A DNA stretch of 7,815 nt, from NCBI GenBank assembly GCA_023227695.1, contig JALNVE010000150.1, positions 1 to 7,815 of the forward strand, written 5' to 3'. The notes beneath the pieces were generated by a model, which did not search any database, was not told where the DNA came from, and worked only from the letters and a program-made list of their open reading frames with translations. The DNA is from Paludibacteraceae bacterium (GTDB lineage Bacteria; Bacteroidota; Bacteroidia; Bacteroidales; Paludibacteraceae). Position numbers and translations under genes: made by a program. Shown piece after piece: positions 1-5,679 of the stretch; position 1 is the first letter of the stretch; every line of letters starts with the position of its first letter.

Positions 1-1089
1 GATCTGATCGCCTATCCGTTGTTGATTAACAACGATTACAAGCAAAGAGTACGCTATACAAATCATGAATATGTGACAAATCAAGTGCTTGTTCAGAAAA
101 AAGACAAGAAGAAAAAACTTTTGAATGATGTGACGCAACTGATTGGAAAAGAAGTCTATGTGGTGGAAAATTCCAAGTATTATGAACGCTTGAAAAATTT
201 GAATGAAGAAATTGGTGGAGGTATTATTATTCGTACTGTATCTAATGAGGAAGATGAAGAGAAGCTGATTAAAAAAGTAGCAGATGGAGATATTTCCTAT
301 ACAATTGCCGATAATAACATTGCTGAAGTCAACAAAACCTATTATCCTAGCATTGACATACACATGGAGGTCAGCTTTGACCAACGCTCCGCATGGGCGG
401 TGAATTTGGAAGCAGATAGTTTGCTTAATGCAGTCAATCATTGGTTTGGAGCGTCAAAAAATAGCTATACATATCAATATCTTTACCATAAATATTTTGT
501 CCAGATAAAGGGTAGTTCGGGAGGTCTTAAGAAGTATATCAATAAGCATAAGATTTCTATTTATGATCCTATTTTTAAGGCTCATGCTCCAAGTTTGGGC
601 TGGAATTGGAAGCTCTTGGCTTCTGTTGCTTATCAGGAATCGAAGTTTAACCCTACGGTAGAGTCTTGGGCAGGAGCAAAAGGCCTGATGCAGTTGATGC
701 CTCAGACGGCATTGGCGTATGGTATGGACACAACAAAAATTATGGATCCGGAACAGAGTGTAAAAACAGCAGTCTCTTATTTGAAGGCGGTCGATGTCAT
801 TTTTTCGGATGTGAAAGATCGTCATGAACGTAGAAAGTTCGTACTGGCAAGCTATAATGCGGGAGTCGGACATGTAAGAGATGCGATGGCCTTGACTGAG
901 AAACATGGGAAAGATCCTAAAAAGTGGGATGGAAATGTAGCAGATTATATTCTTTTAAAGAGTAATCCGGAATACTTTAATGATTCTGTTGTGAAACATG
1001 GATATCTAAGAGGTGAGGAGGTCTATGATTTCGTGAACGAAGTCATGCTCCGCTATCGAGAATATATGGATGTTATTAAGGAAAAATAG
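1..1089 (+). CDS. MltF-like membrane-bound lytic murein transglycosylase, 5'-truncated
   Basis: The frame is open from base 1 (first residues DLIAYPLL), so this is the C-terminal 362 residues of a longer gene. A TTG at 19 is not a credible start. The N-terminal half (about residues 1-160) resembles the tail of a periplasmic solute-binding (SBP_bac_3) domain. The C-terminal part (about 190-345) is a soluble-lytic-transglycosylase (SLT) domain. It shows the catalytic Glu in YQESKFNP (E213, counting from base 1), the GLMQLMP motif (from G228) and ASYNAGVGHV (from A283). These are the hallmarks of family 1 lytic transglycosylases, which cleave the MurNAc-GlcNAc bond with formation of 1,6-anhydroMurNAc. 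The order solute-binding domain then SLT is that of MltF. Family members are usually about 450-500 residues, so roughly 100 N-terminal residues, including the export or lipoprotein signal, should lie upstream. I see no frameshift or missing catalytic residue. The gene converges on ahcY. Confidence 0.9.
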   Translation, partial: DLIAYPLLINNDYKQRVRYTNHEYVTNQVLVQKKDKKKKLLNDVTQLIGKEVYVVENSKYYERLKNLNEEIGGGIIIRTVSNEEDEEKLIKKVADGDISYTIADNNIAEVNKTYYPSIDIHMEVSFDQRSAWAVNLEADSLLNAVNHWFGASKNSYTYQYLYHKYFVQIKGSSGGLKKYINKHKISIYDPIFKAHAPSLGWNWKLLASVAYQESKFNPTVESWAGAKGLMQLMPQTALAYGMDTTKIMDPEQSVKTAVSYLKAVDVIFSDVKDRHERRKFVLASYNAGVGHVRDAMALTEKHGKDPKKWDGNVADYILLKSNPEYFNDSVVKHGYLRGEEVYDFVNEVMLRYREYMDVIKEK

Positions 1090-1093
1090 AAGC

Positions 1094-1166
1094 TTCTTGG
1101 AAAGTCTTTATATACGAATCATTCTTGTTTTTCGCTACGAATAAAATCAAAACATTTTTCCAAGAA
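1094..1166. repeat. 10-bp inverted repeat with 53-base spacer
   Basis: TTCTTGGAAA at 1094-1103 is exactly complementary to TTTCCAAGAA at 1157-1166. It starts 5 bases after the stop codon of the transglycosylase gene. The spacer is AT-rich and carries two TACGAAT copies. In the transcript the arms could close a long stem-loop protecting the 3' end of the mRNA. No T tract follows directly, so a simple terminator is unlikely. The function is unknown. Confidence 0.45.
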
Positions 1167-1190
1167 CCACAGATTGAACGGATTATACGC

Positions 1191-1206
1191 TGGACGGGAA
1201 CGTCCA
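1191..1206 (+). other. Compact RNA hairpin with GGAA tetraloop
   Basis: TGGACG (1191-1196) pairs perfectly with CGTCCA (1201-1206) around GGAA, which fits the stable GNRA tetraloop pattern. A T7 tract at 1231-1237 follows about 25 bases later, too far for a textbook intrinsic terminator. The hairpin may protect the 3' end of the transglycosylase mRNA, take part in a longer terminator fold, or belong to a small RNA. The pairing is plain in the sequence; the role is inferred. Confidence 0.4.
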
Positions 1207-1251
1207 CTGGGTGACTGAAAGAGACGCATTCGTTTTTTTATTCCAATTCGA

Positions 1252-1336
1252 CTGATTTGTACAAAACAAAAAAGGCTGGACCAAAGATCCAGCCTTAATT
1301 ATATAAATGTTTTTTATTAATATCTGTACAAATCAG
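1252..1336. repeat. 12-bp inverted repeat enclosing the ahcY terminator
   Basis: CTGATTTGTACA at 1252-1263 is exactly complementary to TGTACAAATCAG at 1325-1336. The terminator hairpin lies between the arms, and one arm is inside the last codons of ahcY. The arms share the self-complementary core TGTACA, which makes a chance match somewhat easier. If transcription passes the terminator, the arms could form an outer stem around it. Confidence 0.5.
1262..1296 (-). terminator. Intrinsic terminator of ahcY
   Basis: On the minus strand AAGGCTGGA (complement of 1288-1296) pairs perfectly with TCCAGCCTT (complement of 1272-1280) around the 7-base loop at 1281-1287. The 3' arm runs directly into TTTTTTG followed by TTTTG. 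The 9-bp GC-containing stem plus U tract, about 20 bases past the ahcY stop, is a standard Rho-independent terminator. In the plus direction no comparable U tract follows at once, so it probably works for ahcY only. Confidence 0.88.
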
Positions 1337-2738
1337 ATTTGAACGGACCATCTACCGTTACGCCTATGTAAGCAGCCTGAGCTGGAGTTAACGTAGTCAG
1401 TTTAGCACCGATCTTGCTCAAGTGTAAACGAGCAACCTCCTCATCCAAATGCTTAGGCAAGCAATATACATCAACTGGATAGTTCTTAGTGAAAAGCTCT
1501 ATCTGAGCCAATGTTTGGTTTGTAAATGAGTTACTCATTACAAATGAAGGGTGACCTGTAGCGCAACCAAGGTTAACCAAACGACCTTCAGCCAAAAGAA
1601 TAATGGAATGTCCGTCTGGGAAGAAATATTGATCAACCTGAGGTTTTATATTACGGCATTTGATGCCTGGGAATTTCTTGAGCTTGTCAATCTGGATTTC
1701 ACTGTCGAAGTGACCGATGTTGCAGACGATAGCATTGTTCTTCATCTTCTCCATGTGCTCGATACGTACGATGTCAATGTTACCAGTTGTAGTAACGTAA
1801 ATATCTCCATAAGGAAGAGCTTCTTGAATGGTTGTTACTTCGTAACCTTCCATAGCTGCCTGTAATGCGCAGATAGGGTCAATCTCTGTAATGATTACGC
1901 GAGCTCCGTAAGAACGCATAGACTGAGCGCAGCCTTTACCTACATCACCGTAACCACAAACAACGACTACTTTACCTGCAATCATGATATCTGTAGCACG
2001 TTTGATGCCATCTGCCAAAGACTCACGACAACCGTAAAGGTTATCAAACTTAGATTTTGTTACGGAATCGTTTACGTTGAAAGCAGGGAACTTCAATTTG
2101 CCGTCTTTCTTCATCTGATATAGACGGTGAACACCTGTTGTTGTTTCTTCAGAAACACCCTTGATTTCTGGAAGTATATTGCTGAAGAAGTTAGGTCTTT
2201 CATTGAGAACATTTTTCAATGCTTTGAGTAGACAAATCTCGTCTTCACTCTCTGCTTTCGCATCGATAATTGAAGGATTTTTGTCCGCATCGGCACCTAT
2301 GTGTATCATTAAAGTGGCATCACCACCATCGTCTACAATCAAGTTAGGACCTTTGCCGTTACCGAAGTTGAGGGCCTGTAATGTGCACCACCAATATTCA
2401 GTCAAATTTTCACCTTTCCATGCAAAAACAGGAACGCCAGCTTTTGCAATGGCTGCTGCTGCATGGTCTTGAGTTGAAAAAATGTTACAGCTAGCCCAGC
2501 GTACTTCTGCACCGAGCTCAACCAATGTCTCAATCAAAACAGCTGTTTGGATTGTCATGTGGAGAGAACCTGTGATTCTAGCTCCCTTTAAAGGTTTTTG
2601 TTTTCCGTATTTTTCGCGAAGAGCCATAAGGCCAGGCATTTCTTGTTCTGCCAATTCAATCTCTTTTCGTCCGAAGTCGGCCAATGAGATATCTGCCACC
2701 TTATAAGGTAGCGTTGAAAACAAATTTTCTTTTGTCAT
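1317..2738 (-). CDS. ahcY: Adenosylhomocysteinase (S-adenosylhomocysteine hydrolase)
   Basis: This cytosolic, NAD-dependent enzyme reversibly splits S-adenosylhomocysteine into adenosine and homocysteine. It removes the inhibitory by-product of SAM-dependent methylation. The 473-residue protein is full length for the bacterial form, which carries an insertion of about 40 residues relative to animal enzymes (here roughly 149-190). Visible landmarks are ITGSLHMT with H60, DDGGD (136-140), EETTTGVHRL with E198, NVNDSVTKSKFDNLYG with K228 and D232, the NAD-binding loop GYGDVGKG (262-269), and the C-terminal K467 and Y471 that reach into the partner subunit's NAD site. The ATG at 2736-2738 starts the protein where the family starts, 28 bases from a -7 box. 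No Shine-Dalgarno is visible, as is normal for Bacteroidetes. The C-terminal tail reads FKSDLYRY where many homologues have FKPDHYRY, a small drift. The gene is monocistronic, between its own promoter and terminator. Confidence 0.98.
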   Translation of the reverse strand: MTKENLFSTLPYKVADISLADFGRKEIELAEQEMPGLMALREKYGKQKPLKGARITGSLHMTIQTAVLIETLVELGAEVRWASCNIFSTQDHAAAAIAKAGVPVFAWKGENLTEYWWCTLQALNFGNGKGPNLIVDDGGDATLMIHIGADADKNPSIIDAKAESEDEICLLKALKNVLNERPNFFSNILPEIKGVSEETTTGVHRLYQMKKDGKLKFPAFNVNDSVTKSKFDNLYGCRESLADGIKRATDIMIAGKVVVVCGYGDVGKGCAQSMRSYGARVIITEIDPICALQAAMEGYEVTTIQEALPYGDIYVTTTGNIDIVRIEHMEKMKNNAIVCNIGHFDSEIQIDKLKKFPGIKCRNIKPQVDQYFFPDGHSIILLAEGRLVNLGCATGHPSFVMSNSFTNQTLAQIELFTKNYPVDVYCLPKHLDEEVARLHLSKIGAKLTTLTPAQAAYIGVTVDGPFKSDLYRY

Positions 2739-2766
2739 GTTGTTTAAATAAATATGATTTCGATAT

Positions 2767-2775
2767 GCAAAAGTA
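2767..2775 (-). promoter_or_regulatory. Bacteroidetes-type -7 promoter element for ahcY
   Basis: On the minus strand this reads TACTTTTGC, a full match to the Bacteroidetes sigma-ABfr -7 consensus TAnnTTTG. It lies 28 bases upstream of the ahcY ATG, predicting a short leader of about 20 bases. I see no good -33 TTTG at the usual spacing, so the upstream element is weak. The short leader leaves no room for a SAH riboswitch. Confidence 0.65.
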
Positions 2776-2812
2776 ATAAATTATTTAGAGGATTTCCGAA
2801 CAGAAACTTAAT

Positions 2813-2842
2813 TTTGAGTATGTCAAAAAATTCTTATTTTTG
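2813..2842 (+). promoter_or_regulatory. Bacteroidetes-type promoter for the pspC-trx unit
   Basis: The -33 element TTTG (2813-2816) and the -7 element TATTTTTG (2835-2842, full match to TAnnTTTG) are separated by 18 bases, one short of the usual 19-21. Transcription should start near 2848-2852, about 25 bases before the ATG at 2876. This promoter overlaps the in-frame TTG at 2840 and so rules that TTG out as the start. It is divergent from the ahcY promoter. Confidence 0.7.
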
Positions 2843-2875
2843 TACAGAAGCGTTTTTAATAATAAAACAGGGCTT

Positions 2876-3616
2876 ATGGAGACCAATGAAGACAATAAAA
2901 AAGATTTAAATATTGATGATAATCAACAGAAAAATAGACGATTAGAACGAAATACAAGAGAAGGTGTGATAGGGGGCGTTTTGGCAGGAGTTGCCGATTA
3001 TACTCAAATAAATGCCAATGTATTACGTGTAATTTTTGTCTTTTTATTGTTGTTTGGTGGTGTTTTCGTTATCATGTTGGGTCTTTATCTCTTGGCTTGG
3101 CTGATTATGCCTCGTAAACAGGATAGGGAGGCACTTCCTTTCGTGGCTGGAGATGGGCAGTTGCAACAAAGTTTTTCTTCAACGGATAGTCCTTTATTGA
3201 ACGTATTTAAATATGGATGTGTAGGAACAGCAGGCATATTTGCCTTTTTTGTTTTGGTTATCGCATTGTTGTTAGTGATTCCTTCTATCTACTTGTCTGA
3301 TTTTTTTAATATTATAACAGATCCGATGATAAGTACTTACGACAGCATCACTTTTGATATTGGTTATCATCCGGATGTTCCTTTGTTGCTGTTGGGAGCA
3401 TTGATCGTATTTGTTATGCCAGTATGTTATTTTGTACTTCGTCGACGTAATCCAGAAGAGGAACAAAGAACCATGTTTTGGATTCTTTTGATAGTATGGG
3501 TGGCTGGAATTTTTATGATTATAAGTTCTTTAACTAATAATAGCGAAGATTTTGAAAAGTTAGATATTGATTATTCGTTTTTTAACGTTAACTTTGAGCG
3601 AAATAAATTCTCATAA
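2876..3616 (+). CDS. PspC-domain membrane protein
   Basis: This 246-residue inner-membrane protein has a charged, Asn/Asp/Lys-rich cytoplasmic N-terminus (1-25). A PspC domain follows at about 22-80: RNTREGVIGGVLAGVADY, then the hydrophobic NVLRVIFVF...LYLLAWLIMP segment. Three more membrane segments are seen at about 118-139, 167-188 and 200-219, ending in a short polar tail. PspC domains are named after the enterobacterial phage-shock protein C, which signals envelope stress. No pspA, pspB or pspF homologue is present here, so a true phage-shock role is not implied. The frame continues upstream to a TTG at 2840, but that lies within the -7 promoter box, so the ATG at 2876 is chosen. The thioredoxin gene follows after 11 bases, probably on the same mRNA. 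The domain is clear; the physiological role is not. Confidence 0.85.
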   Translation: METNEDNKKDLNIDDNQQKNRRLERNTREGVIGGVLAGVADYTQINANVLRVIFVFLLLFGGVFVIMLGLYLLAWLIMPRKQDREALPFVAGDGQLQQSFSSTDSPLLNVFKYGCVGTAGIFAFFVLVIALLLVIPSIYLSDFFNIITDPMISTYDSITFDIGYHPDVPLLLLGALIVFVMPVCYFVLRRRNPEEEQRTMFWILLIVWVAGIFMIISSLTNNSEDFEKLDIDYSFFNVNFERNKFS

Positions 3617-3627
3617 TTAAGCAAGAT

Positions 3628-4209
3628 ATGAATATGAAATCAATACGTAAATATGGAATTGTAGCTGTAGCTTTATTATTGGGCCTTGTCTCATATAATG
3701 CTTATGCACAGCAAACAAAGACAAAATCACAAGATGTAAAGGCTGAAACAAAGCAAAAAGAGGTTAAGGAGATTACAAAAGCTGAATTTTTGACGAAAGT
3801 ATATGATTACGAGAAACAAACAGAATGGAAGTATCTAGGAGACAAACCTTGTATTCTTGATTTCTATGCATCTTGGTGTGGTCCTTGTCGCATGCTTTCT
3901 CCTCATTTGGAAGAATTGGCAAAAGAGTATAAAGGCAAAATTAATGTATATAAAATCAACGTAGACAATGAACGTGATTTGGCTGCCACTTTTGGTGCAA
4001 GCAGCATTCCTTTGATTGTCTTTATTCCTGTAGACGGACAACCACAAGCTAACCGTGGTTATTTGCCAAAAGATGAGTTGAAAAATGCAATTAATTCTGT
4101 TCTTTTGAAGAATACGAAAAAAAAGAGTTCAAAAAACAAAAATAGAAATCTTTTAAAATATAAACTTCAAGGTCTGAATTTCAAATCAGATTTTGAAGTT
4201 TTTTTATAA
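3628..4209 (+). CDS. Secreted thioredoxin-fold protein with readthrough C-terminal tail
   Basis: The 193-residue product has a signal peptide (about 1-27: basic MNMKSIRK, hydrophobic IVAVALLLGLV, cleavage near AYA|QQ). A Lys/Glu/Gln-rich linker (28-50) leads to a thioredoxin domain with the active site WCGPC (W83-C87) and the cis-proline in SSIP (P128). It should act as a thiol-disulfide oxidoreductase in the periplasm or anchored at the membrane. The thioredoxin fold ends near residue 160 (NSVLLK). The remaining 30 or so residues are Lys/Asn-rich, and residues 179-192 are encoded by the terminator hairpin itself, with the stop (4207-4209) just past the U tract. That tail is unlikely to be conserved. 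An A8 run at 4117-4124 lies where the domain ends: one A fewer would give a stop at 4154-4156, one more a stop at 4143-4145, both before the hairpin. ATG 3634 is an alternative start two codons later. Confidence 0.88.
   Translation: MNMKSIRKYGIVAVALLLGLVSYNAYAQQTKTKSQDVKAETKQKEVKEITKAEFLTKVYDYEKQTEWKYLGDKPCILDFYASWCGPCRMLSPHLEELAKEYKGKINVYKINVDNERDLAATFGASSIPLIVFIPVDGQPQANRGYLPKDELKNAINSVLLKNTKKKSSKNKNRNLLKYKLQGLNFKSDFEVFL
4117..4124 (+). other. A8 homopolymer, possible slippage site near the end of the thioredoxin gene
   Basis: Eight consecutive A residues fall at codons 164-166, just beyond the thioredoxin fold. Runs of this length are prone to polymerase slippage, transcriptional slippage and sequencing error. 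A one-base change in either direction would give a short tail and a stop before the terminator hairpin. Whether slippage occurs cannot be told from sequence alone. Confidence 0.4.
4162..4205 (+). terminator. Intrinsic terminator overlapping the 3' end of the thioredoxin gene
   Basis: AAACTTCAA (4162-4170) pairs with TTGAAGTTT (4193-4201). The inner TCTGA (4173-4177) pairs with TCAGA (4186-4190), and GG/TT between them can form G-U wobbles, giving a near-continuous 16-bp stem with an 8-base loop (4178-4185). Four more T follow the 3' arm, making a T7 tract at 4199-4205. The structure lies inside the open thioredoxin frame. It separates the pspC-trx unit from the rfb cluster, which starts 51 bases downstream. 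Confidence 0.85.
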
Positions 4210-4256
4210 ACCTATTCTGGATATTGGTTGATTTCCGGAATGAAAAATTATAGCTA

Positions 4257-5123
4257 ATGAAGGGTATCATTTTGGCTGGTGGTAGCGCCACAAGACTCTA
4301 TCCATTATCTAAGGCAATCTCAAAACAGATTATGCCTGTTTATGATAAACCGATGATTTATTATCCACTGTCTACTTTAATGTTGGCGGGAATGAGGGAA
4401 GTCTTAATAATAAGTACTCCCAGAGATTTACCTATGTTCAAGGAACTTTTCGGAACCGGAGAGAATCTAGGTATGAAATTCAGTTACAAGGTTCAAGAGC
4501 AGCCTAATGGTTTAGCTCAAGCTTTTGTTTTGGGTGCCGATTTTTTGAATGGCGAATCCGGTTGTTTGATCTTAGGTGATAATTTATTTCATGGACAGAA
4601 TTTTTCTTCCATGTTAAAACAAGCCGCTTCTGTTAAGAAGGGTGCCTATATATTTGGTTATTATGTGAAGGATCCTAGCGCTTATGGCGTTGTAGAGTTC
4701 GATGGAAATAATAACGTTATCTCTTTGGAAGAAAAGCCTGAGAAACCAAAATCGAATTACGCAGTTCCTGGTCTCTATTTTTATGATGAGACAGTAACGG
4801 AAAAGGCAAGGTCCTTGAAACCTTCTCCAAGAGGTGAATATGAAATAACCGATTTGAATAAGGTTTACTTGGAAGAGGGTACTTTGAAAGTTGAACTCTT
4901 TGGACGAGGATTTGCTTGGTTGGATACAGGAAACTGTGATTCATTGTTGGAGGCTGGAAATTTTGTGGCTACCATCCAAAAACGTCAGGGTTACGATATC
5001 GCTTGTATTGAAGAGATTGCGTGGAGAAACGGTTGGATCAACGATGAGCAACTTCGTAATGCAGGTGAACAATTAAATAAAACACAATACGGACAATATA
5101 TTTTATCATTGTTAGAAAAATGA
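4257..5123 (+). CDS. rfbA: Glucose-1-phosphate thymidylyltransferase
   Basis: This cytosolic enzyme joins glucose-1-phosphate and dTTP to give dTDP-glucose and pyrophosphate, the first step of dTDP-L-rhamnose synthesis. At 288 residues it matches the usual RmlA length. It shows the nucleotide-binding signature GGSATRLYPLS (8-18) with KQIMPVYDKPMIYYPLSTLMLAG after it, EQPNGLAQAF (81-90), LGDN with the metal-ligand candidate D108, LEEKP (157-161) and WLDTG with D223. The ATG at 4257 begins directly with the conserved MKGIILAGG. The stop overlaps the rfbC start (ATGA at 5120-5123), suggesting translational coupling. No well-matched -7 box is seen in the 51 bases between the upstream terminator and the start, so the promoter is unresolved. 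Confidence 0.97.
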   Translation: MKGIILAGGSATRLYPLSKAISKQIMPVYDKPMIYYPLSTLMLAGMREVLIISTPRDLPMFKELFGTGENLGMKFSYKVQEQPNGLAQAFVLGADFLNGESGCLILGDNLFHGQNFSSMLKQAASVKKGAYIFGYYVKDPSAYGVVEFDGNNNVISLEEKPEKPKSNYAVPGLYFYDETVTEKARSLKPSPRGEYEITDLNKVYLEEGTLKVELFGRGFAWLDTGNCDSLLEAGNFVATIQKRQGYDIACIEEIAWRNGWINDEQLRNAGEQLNKTQYGQYILSLLEK

Positions 5124-5668
5124 ATTTTTTAGAACAGAGCATACCAGGAGTTTGGGTTATAGAGCCCAAAGTATTTGTCGATAGTCGTGGATACTTTATG
5201 GAGGCTTATAAGCAGAATGAGTTTGAACAACATGTAGGAAAGGTGAACTTCATTCAGGATAACGAGTCTAAGTCGTCATATGGCGTACTTCGAGGATTGC
5301 ATTATCAGAAGGGAGATTTTTCTCAAGCTAAATTAGTTCGTGTACTTCGCGGAGAGGTGCTTGATGTTGCTATTGATATCCGTAAGAGCTCACCTACATT
5401 TGGTAAACATGTAGCAGTTAAGTTGAGCGAGGATAACAAACGACAGCTGTTCATTCCTCGTGGTTTTGCTCATGGATTTGTAGTGCTTAGCAAAGAGGCT
5501 GTGTTTACCTATAAAGTAGATAATATTTATGCACCACAAGCTGATGCTGGCATCATTTTTAATGATCCTAAAATTGGAATAGAGTGGGGTATACCTGAGA
5601 AGGATATGATCTTGTCTGATAAAGATAAGTTACATCCTTTTTTGAACGACGCCGTGGTTTTTGAATAA
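5120..5668 (+). CDS. rfbC: dTDP-4-dehydrorhamnose 3,5-epimerase
   Basis: RmlC inverts C3 and C5 of dTDP-4-keto-6-deoxyglucose to give dTDP-4-keto-L-rhamnose. The 182-residue cupin protein has the expected length. It shows DSRGYFMEAY (21-30), RGLHYQ with the catalytic His H61, K71 in AKLVRV, IPRGFAHGF (112-120) with H118, and FTYK with the candidate catalytic Tyr Y131. Its ATG overlaps the rfbA stop by four bases, and rfbD follows 11 bases after its stop. All family landmarks are present and nothing looks damaged. Confidence 0.97.
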   Translation: MNFLEQSIPGVWVIEPKVFVDSRGYFMEAYKQNEFEQHVGKVNFIQDNESKSSYGVLRGLHYQKGDFSQAKLVRVLRGEVLDVAIDIRKSSPTFGKHVAVKLSEDNKRQLFIPRGFAHGFVVLSKEAVFTYKVDNIYAPQADAGIIFNDPKIGIEWGIPEKDMILSDKDKLHPFLNDAVVFE

Positions 5669-5679
5669 TATAAATAGAT

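Larger units (their letters stand above)
1090..1316. other. Convergent intergenic region, mltF-like gene to ahcY
   Basis: These 227 bases hold no credible coding frame. They contain a widely spaced 10-bp inverted repeat (1094-1103 with 1157-1166), a compact hairpin (1191-1206), a T7 tract (1231-1237), one arm of a 12-bp inverted repeat (1252-1263) and the ahcY terminator (1262-1296). The heptamer TACGAAT occurs twice (1113-1119 and 1136-1142). No clear intrinsic terminator sits directly after the transglycosylase stop. The best candidate is the 1191-1206 hairpin, but its T tract lies about 25 bases further on. Confidence 0.6.

Noticed and set aside
454..906. 150-residue minus-strand frame opposite the transglycosylase SLT domain
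   Set aside because: It is antisense to a frame with clear catalytic motifs, its protein is Cys/Arg/Ile-rich with no recognisable domain, and it has no promoter or neighbour logic.
1090..1316. Possible tRNA or other classical RNA gene in the convergent intergenic region
   Set aside because: No acceptor stem, anticodon arm or T-loop arrangement could be assembled; only isolated hairpins are present.
1551..2706. Three plus-strand frames of 74-104 residues inside ahcY
   Set aside because: They lie opposite strongly conserved AhcY sequence and show no domain or start-site support, so they are shadow frames.
2739..2766. SAH or SAM riboswitch upstream of ahcY
   Set aside because: The leader predicted from the -7 box is only about 20 bases, too short for a riboswitch.
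2840..2875. N-terminal extension of the PspC protein from TTG 2840
   Set aside because: The TTG overlaps the -7 box of the promoter, so it would lie upstream of the predicted transcript start, and the added 12 residues have no family support.
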